Positions 9,132 through 19,898 are shown, counted from the stretch's first letter. The stretch is DNA of 33,743 nucleotides from an uncultured Mucilaginibacter sp. (GCA_913777515.1 CAJYSL010000040.1:1-33743); one strand, 5' to 3'. The notes: generated from the letters alone by a model not told the origin. Made by a program: numbers and translations.

Positions 9132-9458
9132 GCGAAGATTTTAGAACCGGGATTTAAATAAATAGTATAGGATTCGAAATGTAGATTTTACGGCTTATCC
9201 GATCACTCATCGCGAGTAACAAGATTTCTCGTTATCACTCGAAATGACAGGGTGGAGAGAGCCAAGAGACAAGAGCCAGGAACCAAGATTTGAAATCAAG
9301 AGTATAGAATCAGGAATACAGAGTCAAGAGCAAAAATTGAGAACAATTTACGCATGTCAACTTTATCAATAACGGAATAACGTATTCCCCACCTGCACAT
9401 TTGCATATCTGCACATCAAAAATTCACTCATTCACCACCCACTCATTCACTCATTGGC

Positions 9459-10367
9459 TTACCATCTCCACACCAAAATGCGGCTTACTTTTTGACCTTG
9501 CGACATGGGGATGGTTTTTACTTCGGCGGCGCCCAGGTAGTCGAGCGATTTGTAGCAGCCCGGCAGGGTGGTTTTTTGCGAGATGAGCGACGAAAACCAC
9601 TTGCACTGACCGGCAAACTGTTTGCTTTCGCTCATCATTTTGTTTAAAAAGCGAGGTTCGCCGCCTTCGCACCACAACTCGTTATTGCGGCCGCCAAAGT
9701 TGAGGCCCGCGCCCGTATCCTGTCCCAGTTTTTCCCACTTGCGCTGCGATTTTTCTTTCACCTCGCGCGATGACGAATGGAAAGGCGGGTTGCACATTGT
9801 AATGTCGAACTTTTCGCCAGACTTAATGATGCCCTCGAAGATATGGTTGTACGACGTTTGCTTACGGATTTGAATGGCCTTGCCCAGCCCGTTGGCTTCT
9901 ACCGTTTTTTGGGCCCAGGCGGCGGCAATATAGTCGGTCTCGCTGCCCACAAAGTTCCAGCCGTAGGTTTGGTGCCCCAGCAGCGGGTAAATGCAGTTGG
10001 CGCCTACGCCCACATCCAGCACCTTGATGCCGGGGCCGGTAGGGATGATGCCGTTGTTGCCCTCGGCCAGCACATCGGCCAGGTAATGCAGGTAATCGGC
10101 CCGGCCGGGTATGGGCGGACATAAAAAGCCTTCGGGAATGTCCCACGAAGTTACTTTGTAATAATTTTTTAGCAAAGCCTGGTTAAGCACCTTTACAGCC
10201 TCCGGGTCGGTAAAATTAATGGTCGGCTCGTTCTGCTCGTTGCGGGTAAGGTACCGGCGCAGGGCAGGTAGGGCTTTGGTTAGCTCGCTAAAGGGGTACC
10301 GCCCGCGGTGCAAATTGCGCGGGTGCAGGTTGGTTTTATCGGCCGGGGTAGTAGGAGGTGTGCTCAT
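9459..10367 (-). CDS. rlmF: 23S rRNA (adenine(1618)-N(6))-methyltransferase
   Basis: NPPFHSS motif, GGRNNELWCEGGEPRFLNKMM, SRILVWRW; likely start MSTPPTTPADKTNLHPRNLHRGRY. Confidence 0.92.
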   Translation of the reverse strand: MSTPPTTPADKTNLHPRNLHRGRYPFSELTKALPALRRYLTRNEQNEPTINFTDPEAVKVLNQALLKNYYKVTSWDIPEGFLCPPIPGRADYLHYLADVLAEGNNGIIPTGPGIKVLDVGVGANCIYPLLGHQTYGWNFVGSETDYIAAAWAQKTVEANGLGKAIQIRKQTSYNHIFEGIIKSGEKFDITMCNPPFHSSSREVKEKSQRKWEKLGQDTGAGLNFGGRNNELWCEGGEPRFLNKMMSESKQFAGQCKWFSSLISQKTTLPGCYKSLDYLGAAEVKTIPMSQGQKVSRILVWRW

Positions 10368-10766
10368 GTATCGGGTGCTGCTTTGGCGCAAAGGTACGGA
10401 TTTAGTCCGTGAGTCGGTCGAGTTGGGAAGTCAATGAGTAGATGATAGATTGAGTGAATGAGTGAGTGAAAACCAATGAGTGAATGAGTGGTGAGTGAGT
10501 GATTGTTTTGATGCCTGGTTCCAGGCTCTTGGCTCATTTTCCCCAGCGCGTCATGGCTTCGTATCCTCGTCATAACGCGCTGAGGAAGAGAATACAGATT
10601 AAAGAATCAAGAATACAGACGTCTGATTAGGTCGGTTACCTATCACGAGTAACAAGATTTCTCGTTAGTACTCGAAATGACAGATTGATGAAGGAAGCTA
10701 CGAACCAAGAGCCAGGAATCAAGAGCTAAGAACCAAGATTTGTATGCGCATCTGCAAATTAATAAT

Positions 10767-11165
10767 TCACCACTCACTCATTGGTATCGGCTCTGCTACC
10801 ATCAGGTTGCCTTGCAGGTCGAGGTAGGAGCATAGCATTTTTTTGGTATCAATTACCCAGCGTTCAACCCCGGCATCGGCAGCCTGGCGGCAAAAGGTTA
10901 AAAAGTCGGTTTGGCCTTGCTGGTGTATGCTGATGGCGTGCTGCAGGGCTTGGGCCGATGGGGTGGGGCTGATGGTAAGGTCGTCATAAATAGCATCTGC
11001 AGTTACGGTATGGCCGCCTGCACCATGGTAAACGGTAACGCCGTTTTGTACCAGGTAATCGTAAGTAATTAATCCGAGGGCTTTAATCTCCTGAATGTAT
11101 ATTGGAAAATCGGCGCCGGTTTTTACGCGGGCATGGGCGGCTTTAAGTTGTTGTAAAGTAAACAT
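10767..11165 (-). CDS. DUF1398 family protein
   Basis: FPIYIQEIKALGLITYDYLVQNGVTVYHGAGGHTV pattern; adjacent to an AraC regulator. Confidence 0.75.
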   Translation of the reverse strand: MFTLQQLKAAHARVKTGADFPIYIQEIKALGLITYDYLVQNGVTVYHGAGGHTVTADAIYDDLTISPTPSAQALQHAISIHQQGQTDFLTFCRQAADAGVERWVIDTKKMLCSYLDLQGNLMVAEPIPMSEW

Positions 11166-11232
11166 GGTTTTGATATTTGATAAGTCAAAGCTACAGCGTA
11201 GAGCAACGCTGTGATTGTAAAAAATCGTTTTG

Positions 11233-12015
11233 TTATGATTGTTTTCGGCGGCGCACCATGGCCAGGTACTGCTCGGGCGTGTACGAACTGAATTGCTTAA
11301 AATCCTTAATAAAATGGGCCTGGTCGTAATAGGCCAGCAGTTGTTCGGCCAACGGCAAACGGTTTTGCTCGATGGCCATCAGCGTGTGTCGGGCGCGTAC
11401 AATATTGGCAAACTTTTTTGGCGACGCGCCCACCATGGCTCTGAAACGCTTTTCGAGCGGACTGGCGCTGGTATTGAGCATCTGCGCAAGCGCCACAATA
11501 CGTACCGTGCCTTTGCATTGATGGATGATGCCGAGCGCACCAGTCACCAGCTTATCTGCCGGGCGCTCGATGAGCTGGCTCAGTAAAAAGCTTTGCACCA
11601 GTCGCAATAGCTCCCGGTCGTGCCGGGCTGTGTTTAAACGGTCTTCTAAGCTGCTGATTTCGGCGGTGTTAAAGCAGTTTAGTAAAGCTGTACTTTGCTC
11701 AAACAGTTCGTGCAGGGGCAGGCGGGTAAAGTGGGCGGCGCCGGTTTCGGTAAACATAACCAACACGGTGCCGGTACGTGGCGCACTGCAAAAAGTGCGG
11801 TAGCCATGCAACAAACCCGTAATGCCCGAGCGTTGTAGTAGTTGCTGCTGCCCCTGATGCTCAACACTCAAACTGCCCCGGTACTGAAACCCCACCACCA
11901 GCGCTGTATCGGGCAGCACCCGGTAAGTCTGCACCTCATCGCCCGACTCGGAAATCACAAGATGCTTTACATAAGGCTGCAAGCGCAAAACCGGAAGATA
12001 AATGTCGTATCGCAT
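11233..12015 (-). CDS. AraC family transcriptional regulator
   Basis: C-terminal AraC HTH: SPKKFANIVRARHTLMAIEQNRLPLAEQLLAYYDQAHFIKDFKQFSSYTPEQYLA. Confidence 0.88.
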   Translation of the reverse strand: MRYDIYLPVLRLQPYVKHLVISESGDEVQTYRVLPDTALVVGFQYRGSLSVEHQGQQQLLQRSGITGLLHGYRTFCSAPRTGTVLVMFTETGAAHFTRLPLHELFEQSTALLNCFNTAEISSLEDRLNTARHDRELLRLVQSFLLSQLIERPADKLVTGALGIIHQCKGTVRIVALAQMLNTSASPLEKRFRAMVGASPKKFANIVRARHTLMAIEQNRLPLAEQLLAYYDQAHFIKDFKQFSSYTPEQYLAMVRRRKQS

Positions 12016-12186
12016 GGGTTGAGTATTAGAGCCAATAGCTAAGAACCAAGAGTACAGATTTTAGAGCCAAGAGACAAGAACCAGGAGCCAAGGTTTGGAA
12101 TTTGGAGTCGAGAGTATAGAATCAAGAGTACAGATGGGGGGTATCTTCACTCTTTCTTTTTCGCATTGCGGCAATCCGAAAAGCGC

Positions 12187-12301
12187 GTCATGGCGAGGTA
12201 TGAAGCCATCACTTTAGGATAAGTGAACGCCGGGCAGGCTTAACCTGTACGCCTAAACGCTGGCTCAGCTTAAAGAGATGGCTTCGTACCTCGCCATGAC
12301 G
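12187..12301. repeat. Inverted pair of GTCATGGCGAGG hairpin repeats
   Basis: gtcatggcgaggtatgaagccatc and gatggcttcgtacctcgccatgac face each other. Confidence 0.75.
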
Positions 12302-12372
12302 ACGTTGGGGTATACTCACTCATACACTCATTCAAAATCCACTCATTGGCTTCTATTCACTCATTCACCAAT

Positions 12373-13686
12373 TTACCTATAAAACGGCGCTTCGTTTATC
12401 CAGTGGAAGCCGCGGTTGAGGAGCAGGGCAGAGTCTGGGTGATAGGCGCTCTGGAAGGCTAATTTGGCAATGATGTTTTGCTTCATAAAAACACCTTTCA
12501 GGCTCAGGCCGCTGTTTTTATCCGTTTTATATTTAAGGGTGAAGTCGGTTTTATTGGTATTGGGTTTAAAGCAAGTAAGTTGTTTACCTGCTGCATCAAT
12601 GTTGCAGGCGCAGGCTATGCGTGTGCCACCGGCCATGTAAACGCTCAGCGAGTCGGGCGTGACCATCACTTTTTGCCAGCGGGACGGGGCCATTTCAGTT
12701 TGGGCTTGAGGCCGGCCGGGTTCGCGATAGTTCACAACGATGTAATAGCCTTTTTTTAAGTCGGCGCTTTTGTGTTTAGCGTACAGAAATTTAATGATGC
12801 TCGAGGTGGCTATACCGGCAACCAGCAATAATACCAGGCATTTAAGTACCAGGCTGGTTACGTTAACCCACCGTTGTTTAAATTCTGGTTTAAGTTTGAT
12901 AGGGGCACCGGCAGGATGCCCTAAAATAAAAAAACGGATAAGCGGGCGGGCATCCGGTAGCAACAAAAATAAGCTCATCAACACCAACGCGGTAGATAGT
13001 ATCTTAACGGCCACATCAAAACAATAGTTGATGGCCATAATGTTTAAGCATACAAAAAAGGTAAGCATGGCGCCCAGCGTAACCGTACGCCTGAAGAGCA
13101 GCAAAAAAGCGCCGCTAATTTCGGCAAAGCCCATAAAGTAGTTATAGGCGGTAGAGTAACTTAAAAACCGCCAGGCCAATCCCATGGGCGACGAATCGCC
13201 GTAGCGAAGGTTAAGGTGGCGTTCGGTTAAATCCGGAAACTGCCACTTTAATAGCTTCACCATGCCGTACTGAAACATAGTAACGGCCAAATAATAGCGC
13301 ACCAGCACGGTTACCCAATACAGTGCCTGGTTATAATTGCGCCTTCGCCAATCAAGTGCCGACCATACCATCGTACCCAACACTGATAGTGCAAACCCTA
13401 CAAACAAATGCAGAAAATCAATGAGCCGGTCGCCACTGCCCGACATTTTTTCGTTTAGCGGGAGAGCGATATGAAATATCCACCGCGCTGCTAAGTTAGT
13501 AAGCCAACCCACTGGTATTTTTACAAGCAGCCAAAACGGATACACAAAAGCAACCACGTTAGGATTAAATACCATAAACAGCAAAAACAACAGTGTAAAA
13601 AAGCGGAAGGCAACGAGCTGACCGGTGTTCCAGTGATTAGCGGGCAAAGTGGCGGAAGCGTTCATAAGGTTGGTATTGAACAGCAA
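12373..13686 (-). CDS. Polytopic membrane protein, DoxX/HTTM-like
   Basis: Multiple hydrophobic helices, RYYLAVTMFQYGMVKLLKWQFPDLTERHL, GFAEISGAFLLLFRRTVTLGAMLTF. Confidence 0.65.
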   Translation of the reverse strand: MLFNTNLMNASATLPANHWNTGQLVAFRFFTLLFLLFMVFNPNVVAFVYPFWLLVKIPVGWLTNLAARWIFHIALPLNEKMSGSGDRLIDFLHLFVGFALSVLGTMVWSALDWRRRNYNQALYWVTVLVRYYLAVTMFQYGMVKLLKWQFPDLTERHLNLRYGDSSPMGLAWRFLSYSTAYNYFMGFAEISGAFLLLFRRTVTLGAMLTFFVCLNIMAINYCFDVAVKILSTALVLMSLFLLLPDARPLIRFFILGHPAGAPIKLKPEFKQRWVNVTSLVLKCLVLLLVAGIATSSIIKFLYAKHKSADLKKGYYIVVNYREPGRPQAQTEMAPSRWQKVMVTPDSLSVYMAGGTRIACACNIDAAGKQLTCFKPNTNKTDFTLKYKTDKNSGLSLKGVFMKQNIIAKLAFQSAYHPDSALLLNRGFHWINEAPFYR

Positions 13687-14123
13687 GATAGTAAGATTTT
13701 TAAGTGGTTAGCGCTTTTTACATAGAGGCCGGCATTATTTTATTGAGCTGTTGTTTTAGCTAAACATCTTATTTTTGTCTTCGCTTCGTAATGCTTTATT
13801 TTACCAGGCTCCAATACACTAACCGAGCGAGATTGGGCGATCGTCAATATGAATAGGTTTTGATGCAGAGCGTTATGTGTACAGACAATTGAGCCCGCCA
13901 CCCCCTAAAGCAGAAGCCCCACCTAAATCCTCCCCGGGAGGGAGGACTTTAAAAAGCATGATTGGTAATTCATTTAATACTTTTCATATTGCTTTTGCTG
14001 CCGTAAGTTTCTGGCTCGTGGTGTAATTGGCTGAATAGGAATTTGCTGGATTAATGAATTTACAGAATTAAAAGTCCACTCCGCAACTCAAACTTCTGCT
14101 CCCCCTTTAGGGGGCCGGGCGGC

Positions 14124-14960
14124 TTAAAAAGAATGCAGCCGGGTAACCAGCCCCTGGTAGTTGCCAAGGTTCTCTTTGATTTCTTTGGCGTAAGAAATTA
14201 CATTAGTTTCGTCCCAAATTTTGTCCATTAACTTATACAGGTACCTTAAACGGCCATGAGGCGTAATAACTTTGATAGGATTATGCTGTTGCCTAAACGA
14301 CGTTGGCTTAGGTTTTAGCTGCATGGCAATGTCGTACTGCAATCTGTCTTCCTCAAATTCGGCCAGGGCCAGTTGATGGATGTAGTGGCCGCGTTGCTGG
14401 TTAATTTCGTTTATCAGTTGCCGTATTTCCTGATTTTCTTCATCATCGTCGGCCCGGTTGTGTTTATGACGATTGACGTATACATTTACCTCGCCGCTGT
14501 AACAAATCATGTAATCGAGCAAGGTTCGCAAATCATCGGCCGTGGTACGGGATAGCAAGTCATCTTTTCCGGTGAGGGTTTCAACGTCATAATGCCACGT
14601 CGTTGCATGAAACGCACGAACAGGCGATTTCGAAGGTATTTCGGCAAATAAATCAAGCCCGTAAAAGCGCATCTCATCGTGCCAACGTTTTACCAGTACA
14701 AAATAGTCCTTGCCCGGATTTTCACGTTCGGCTTTTTCGTAAAACCAATTAAACAAGCTCCACATTTCCTCGATGGATAGTAGCTCTACATTTTCATCAA
14801 TTTTGAGCAGTACGTTTTCAAAAACTACCGGCTCGTCGTATCGCGACGCGGGCAACTTGGCAATCTGCTGTTGGTAATCGGTAGCTGCGGTAAGCAAAGC
14901 CGGCAAATTTGCACGGGCAGCTTCTTTATCAAATCTAAAAAAGTAAAGTTCTTCGGCCAT
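14124..14960 (-). CDS. Hypothetical protein
   Basis: 278 aa ORF with normal composition; no recognised family. Confidence 0.7.
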   Translation of the reverse strand: MAEELYFFRFDKEAARANLPALLTAATDYQQQIAKLPASRYDEPVVFENVLLKIDENVELLSIEEMWSLFNWFYEKAERENPGKDYFVLVKRWHDEMRFYGLDLFAEIPSKSPVRAFHATTWHYDVETLTGKDDLLSRTTADDLRTLLDYMICYSGEVNVYVNRHKHNRADDDEENQEIRQLINEINQQRGHYIHQLALAEFEEDRLQYDIAMQLKPKPTSFRQQHNPIKVITPHGRLRYLYKLMDKIWDETNVISYAKEIKENLGNYQGLVTRLHSF

Positions 14961-15017
14961 CGGATTTTATATGAAGTTAAAATTAGGAGCCCCCCCCCTT
15001 TAGGGGGCCGGGGGGCT

Positions 15018-15800
15018 TTAAAACGTCTTCTTCTTTTCTAACTCCGGCAGGGCTTCGTCGATGCGGCGGGCCAGTTCGGGCATTTTGATGGTGGGCACGG
15101 CCGGGAACAGGTGGTGTTCCAGATGGTACAGCATGCCAAAGGTGATGAGGTTTTTCCAGCCCTCGCGCTGGGTGCGGGCAAACTCGGGCTGGTCGTGCGT
15201 GTCGTGGTGAACGGTCCACACGGCAAAAAACGAAATCAGGAACTCACCCACCAGCATTACGGCCATGTGGTACATCACAAAATGCAGCCGAAAGTAAAAG
15301 GCCGCAAATACCATGGCCGCGATAGACAGCATCTCGAGGATGACGTTGCGGCGGTAATTGCGGTTGGCCAGTTGCAGCGTTACCTTATGGATGAGAAACA
15401 TGTGCACCGGTCCGTACAAAATGGCGCCATACCAGGTCATGCCGGCCGACCGGCCTTCATGGTCTTGCTCGGTCATAGTGTATTTGTGGTGGCGCATGTG
15501 GGTAAACTTAAACGCGTGGATAGACACCATCATGAGCATGCTGTTGAGGTACATAGACAGCCAGGTTAAAAACCTATTGGTGCCCAAAGAGTTATGAAAT
15601 CCGTTATGCACCTGCCGCAATCCCGTCAAAAAGAAGAAAGCCGAAAACGGCAACGCCAATAAATAATATCCCTTGTAAGCCAGCCCTATCGAAATCACAA
15701 ACCACGGAATGGTAAGGTTATTTTCGATGAGCATCTCCTTGGGCGACAGATTTTTTAAATCCTTCCACTTTACCTTTTTGAGTATTTCCTGGTGCGTCAT
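15018..15800 (-). CDS. Fatty acid desaturase family protein
   Basis: Histidine boxes HNGFHN, HMRHHKYT, HHDTHD, HLEHHLFP. Confidence 0.88.
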   Translation of the reverse strand: MTHQEILKKVKWKDLKNLSPKEMLIENNLTIPWFVISIGLAYKGYYLLALPFSAFFFLTGLRQVHNGFHNSLGTNRFLTWLSMYLNSMLMMVSIHAFKFTHMRHHKYTMTEQDHEGRSAGMTWYGAILYGPVHMFLIHKVTLQLANRNYRRNVILEMLSIAAMVFAAFYFRLHFVMYHMAVMLVGEFLISFFAVWTVHHDTHDQPEFARTQREGWKNLITFGMLYHLEHHLFPAVPTIKMPELARRIDEALPELEKKKTF

Positions 15801-15951
15801 GCCGTGGTGTGTTTGGGTAAGTTAAAGGTAGGGAATTACCCCCCAACCCCCTAAAGGGGGAGTAGAAATTTTATTTGCCCGCTAGCTCGAGCCCCCCGGC
15901 CCCCTAAAGGGGGAGCAGAAGTTTGATTTGCTACCTATTTAGCGAAAGCCC

Positions 15952-16069
15952 TATTTAGCGCTAGTCTTAGTGCGGCTGTTTGGTGTGGTGGCCTGACTTG
16001 TGCTTTCGATTAAACAAGCACGAGTCTGGCCTTTGCTCAATTCCCCGGCACTAAGACTTGCGCTAAATG
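15952..16069. repeat. About 118-bp foldback repeat, copy 1
   Basis: Arms ATTTAGCGCTAGTCTTAGTGC (15953-15973) / GCACTAAGACTTGCGCTAAAT (16048-16068), 20/21 complementary; copy 2 at 19679-19797. Confidence 0.85.
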
Positions 16070-16100
16070 AGGGGGCGGGGCGATATTTTTCTCCCAACCC

Positions 16101-16140
16101 GTCGTGCCGAATTCATTTCGGCATCCCACATGCTAAGTGA
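16101..16140 (+). repeat. gtgccgaattcatttcggcat hairpin repeat
   Basis: Near-identical copy at 30511-30550; variant gatgctgaaataaattcagcatgac at 16769-16800. Confidence 0.75.
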
Positions 16141-16204
16141 TAGATTTGCAAGCGGGAATGCATGGTATAATGCTGAACTCAGTTAAGTATTAATTCGCGG
16201 GGGA

Positions 16205-16654
16205 CTATTTATTAGGATAACTCATTTTAATATTATCAGTAAGATATTTGTTTACAATAGTAATCAGCTTCGCAAGTTGGCTATTGTAAACATTAGAAAA
16301 GTCAACAACTTTTTTGGTGCCGGATGTTACCCAAACAAATCGTTTTTGGTCGCCATCCTGTGTTAAAGGGTTTTTATAGGTTGCCTTCAGGTGTTTAGTT
16401 GGTGCCGAATTAAGGAAATGAGATAATTGGTTAACAGCTTGTTTAGCTAACGTTTTCCGGAATAATACTTTTGATGGCTCGCCCTGTAGTCCACTTAGTT
16501 TTACAACAATCAGCTTGTTGCCAATGATATGATAATGCAATGTGTAAGACATAGAAGCATTGTAATCATAAATGTCCAATGCGAGTTCATTAAACTTCGG
16601 AGGCGAAATAGCGTTTGTTATCAATATCCATAAGATGGCTAATAGTATTTTCAT
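16205..16654 (-). CDS. Hypothetical secreted protein
   Basis: 149 aa with N-terminal hydrophobic signal (MKILLAILWILITNAIS). Confidence 0.6.
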   Translation of the reverse strand: MKILLAILWILITNAISPPKFNELALDIYDYNASMSYTLHYHIIGNKLIVVKLSGLQGEPSKVLFRKTLAKQAVNQLSHFLNSAPTKHLKATYKNPLTQDGDQKRFVWVTSGTKKVVDFSNVYNSQLAKLITIVNKYLTDNIKMSYPNK

Positions 16655-16861
16655 GCGGTTTGCCTTGTAGTTGCGATTAATACCTATTTGACTTTATTCA
16701 TGTTTAAAATAACACTAATACTTGCACCAAAAAGATGTGTGGGAGTGTATGGAGGTCAACTTGTCTGATGGGATGCTGAAATAAATTCAGCATGACAGGG
16801 CGGGGAACGTAAGAAAATACTACACCATCAGCATTCAAAAAATCTTACCTTCAACACCCAT

Positions 16862-17269
16862 ATGGCAGCACTCGAATTACATTATACCGAAGCCGAATTT
16901 AACAAGCTATCCGGTAATCAAATAACCGCATTGGCTTTTTTGCAACAAGTAATGAAGCGCGAGGGCGACGAAACGGCTAACCAGGGCAACAAGCCCTTAG
17001 TGCTGGCCCAACTGGTGAGTTACCACAACCACACCGGCGCAGCGCCCCAGATTGAAGATTTTGAGTTGCTAGATGCTACCTGGGATGCAGCAACCTTATC
17101 CGGTAAAGTAAAAATCAAGTACACCATACAACGGTTTTACGGCTGCTCTGATATGAACACCGCCGAAAACGACCACGAAACCTGGAGTTACCACATGGAC
17201 ACCCACCGTAAATGTGTGGTGGTTAACGCGCCGGATTTTGAGAGGTTGAGTCCGGGTGATGAGTTTTGA
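16862..17269 (+). CDS. Hypothetical protein
   Basis: 135 aa ORF with coding-like composition. Confidence 0.65.
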   Translation: MAALELHYTEAEFNKLSGNQITALAFLQQVMKREGDETANQGNKPLVLAQLVSYHNHTGAAPQIEDFELLDATWDAATLSGKVKIKYTIQRFYGCSDMNTAENDHETWSYHMDTHRKCVVVNAPDFERLSPGDEF

Positions 17270-17304
17270 TTTGGGTGGAGGGTTGGTTTGATGAATTATT
17301 TAAC

Positions 17305-17397
17305 GCGAGTATGTAGGGTAGGGGTAGTGCAAGGGCTACTCGTGCCCAGGTGCTTAAGTCATGAGTAGCCAGCTAAAAGCCATTGCTACATACTCGC
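17305..17397. repeat. Nested-palindrome repeat, best copy
   Basis: Outer GCGAGTATGTA (17305-17315)/TACATACTCGC (17387-17397); inner GGCTACTCGTG (17334-17344)/CATGAGTAGCC (17360-17370). Degraded relatives near 19820, 23050, 26045, 26450 and 26935. Confidence 0.85.
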
Positions 17398-17458
17398 GGC
17401 AGGTGGGAGGGCTATATTGAGCACCTTAAACTTAAGGGAAAATACAATATTTTAAATA

Positions 17459-17491
17459 CAAAAAAGCCCGGTTTTTAGCCGGGCTTTTTTT
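17459..17491 (-). terminator. Rho-independent terminator (bidirectional)
   Basis: aaaaaagcccggtttttagccgggctttttt between convergent genes. Confidence 0.85.
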
Positions 17492-17525
17492 AGACATTAC
17501 TGGATATAATGATTTCTTCTCCAGA

Positions 17526-18287
17526 TTAAACCATACTATCCAACGTGAGGTTGATGCCTCCCTTTGATGTATTAACGTCTCTGGTTAGTGTAATCGAATA
17601 CCAGCCTGTACCACCCAAGCCTACAAAAGGTTCACAGTACCCATCTTCCTGGTAAGCCAAAACAATCTGCACAAAAGACGTAGTTGGGTCAGGCGTGGAA
17701 ACATGTATGTCTACTGTGGTTCCCGCAGGAATGATGCTCCCATTAGGGTTAGGAATTGCCCTATGGTTGCCAGGGGCTAAGTTAGGATACACGGTAGTAT
17801 AACCGTTAATAAGAACCTGGTCTATAGTGTATTTGTTAGTTATGGGGTTATCATTTGGGTCGCCATAGCTAAATTGGGTATTGAATAAATTCATAAAATA
17901 CCAACCGGTACCATTGCTTGTTGATGAGGCTAGAAATATATATTGTTGGTCATTCAAAGCATTGATGCCTGGGAAGGTAAAATTATTGCCTGGGGATGTA
18001 TCTTGGTACACCCAAAGTAATTTACCAGCACAACGACCAGAAAAATACTCGTATCTCTCAAGTATTTGCAATACTTTGAATGGATTTGCGCCTCCCGTGG
18101 GACTAATATCAGCATTGCACATTGCGGAGATGGTGTCTCCGTCGGAGAATGTGAACTCGGAATCATATGGGGTTGCATAGGCAAAGGCAACTTCGTTACC
18201 ATTTTGATAAACCCGAATATTATTATCAACATACTGAGGGTTTAACTCTTCGGCTAAGATTACTTGTACAGATGGTGTATAAGACAT
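17526..18287 (-). CDS. Protein of unknown function, tandem paralogue B
   Basis: 253 aa; shares VILAEELNPQYVDNNIRxYQNGNEVAFAYATPYD and PNPNGSIIPAGTTVxIHxSTPDP with 18772..19536. Confidence 0.85.
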   Translation of the reverse strand: MSYTPSVQVILAEELNPQYVDNNIRVYQNGNEVAFAYATPYDSEFTFSDGDTISAMCNADISPTGGANPFKVLQILERYEYFSGRCAGKLLWVYQDTSPGNNFTFPGINALNDQQYIFLASSTSNGTGWYFMNLFNTQFSYGDPNDNPITNKYTIDQVLINGYTTVYPNLAPGNHRAIPNPNGSIIPAGTTVDIHVSTPDPTTSFVQIVLAYQEDGYCEPFVGLGGTGWYSITLTRDVNTSKGGINLTLDSMV

Positions 18288-18677
18288 GATTTGATTTTTT
18301 AGAAATTATTTATGGTTGTTAGTATTTTATTAAAATCGAGGGCAATGAATAGTAAATTTTAGTTTTACTTTTGGCTATGGTAAGCCTTGGTTTATCAGTT
18401 AAATCTAATTATTGGTTATAGAAGGTTTTGTGATGAGCCGGCGGGGTATGTTGGTAAAAATGATTAAGCAATTGTCAGCTTTTAAAACCTGGGCAATAGA
18501 TCGACACGCTGACCTTGGCTCGAATTTACCTGGTTAGAAGTATCTGCGCTTTATTCATATAATCGGTTTGATTATCCATATTCGATAAGGATGGCAACTT
18601 AACCCCACGGTAGACAGGCGTATTTAAAGACCATCAGTATCTTGCACTTAAGTTAGAGTATAGGGTACTAAATCGAA

Positions 18678-18710
18678 ATAATAGCCCGGTTTGTAGCCGG
18701 GCTATTATTT
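18678..18710 (-). terminator. Rho-independent terminator
   Basis: aataatagcccggtttgtagccgggctattatt downstream of the 18772..19536 stop. Confidence 0.75.
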
Positions 18711-18771
18711 CTGTGTTGTACTGCGTGTAATTGACTAAGTGTTTTAATACACCCGCCAATGTAAAGCTTTA

Positions 18772-19536
18772 TTAATTCAAAGCAACTAACTGGATATTAA
18801 TGCCTCCCTGTGAGGTGTCAACGTCTCTGTCTAATACCAATGAGTACCAGCCAGTGCCATACACACGTTCAACTCCTGCATTAGCACCATCCAACTGATA
18901 ATCTGAAAGAAGATATATGTTAGCTACCTCGTTTGGATCAGGAGTGGATAAATGTATGTTCACGGTAGTGCCCGCGGGAATGATGCTCCCGTTGGGGTTA
19001 GGAATTGTCATGGCTTTACCGGGGGATAAATTGGGGTATACCGTGGTGTAACCATTAATATAAATTTCGTCTATGGTGTAGTTGTTATCAGGACCAGTAG
19101 GGAAATAATCCCTTATTTCATTAAATAAATTCATGAAATACCAATTATTGCCGTTACTCGTTGATGAGGCAAGAAAGGTGTAACTAACACCTCTTCTGGC
19201 AACTAAACCTGGAAATGTAAAACTATTACCCGGGGATGTATCCTGATATACCCAAGTTAATTTACCAAATCCATTAACTGACTGAGTAATATCTAAATCA
19301 TTCTCAAGTATTTGCAAAACCTTAAAAGGATTTGCGCCGCCTGTAGGGCTTACATCAGCATTGCACACTGCAGATATCGTATCCCCTGCGGAGAAAATGA
19401 AATAGGCGTCGTATGGAGTTGCATAGGCAAATGCTACTTCATTACCATTTTGATAAAGTCGAATATTATTATCGACATACTGAGGGTTCAACTCTTCGGC
19501 TAAAATTACCCTTACATAAACTGGGTTAACAGGCAT
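18772..19536 (-). CDS. Protein of unknown function, tandem paralogue A
   Basis: 254 aa, clear paralogue of 17526..18287. Confidence 0.85.
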   Translation of the reverse strand: MPVNPVYVRVILAEELNPQYVDNNIRLYQNGNEVAFAYATPYDAYFIFSAGDTISAVCNADVSPTGGANPFKVLQILENDLDITQSVNGFGKLTWVYQDTSPGNSFTFPGLVARRGVSYTFLASSTSNGNNWYFMNLFNEIRDYFPTGPDNNYTIDEIYINGYTTVYPNLSPGKAMTIPNPNGSIIPAGTTVNIHLSTPDPNEVANIYLLSDYQLDGANAGVERVYGTGWYSLVLDRDVDTSQGGINIQLVALN

Positions 19537-19678
19537 AAAGTTTTGATTTGGTTGTGAAATTATTTATGGATACTAATTTTATTAGCAATATACATACGTT
19601 TTTATTAAATAACAAATTTTTGTTATTTATTTTTATTGAATTAAGTCTGTTGCTTATAAATTTAATGCTCTCGCCTCC

Positions 19679-19797
19679 TATTTAGCGCAAGTTTAGTGTA
19701 GTTGCCCAGTGTTTGAGGCCTATCTTGCGCATGGTTAGCGGAAAGCACAAGTCAGGCCCTTGCTCAGAACCCAAAGCACTAAGACTGGCGCTAAATG
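19679..19797. repeat. About 119-bp foldback repeat, copy 2
   Basis: atttagcgcaagtttagtgta...gcactaagactggcgctaaat; similar to 15952-16069 in reverse orientation. Confidence 0.8.
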
Positions 19798-19898
19798 AGA
19801 TTGGGTTGGGTTAAAATGTTGGCTACTCGTGCCCACGCTCACAAGCCAGGAGTAGCCACTCCCACACCAGCCCCACGCAACCAAAAACCCCACCCCCC

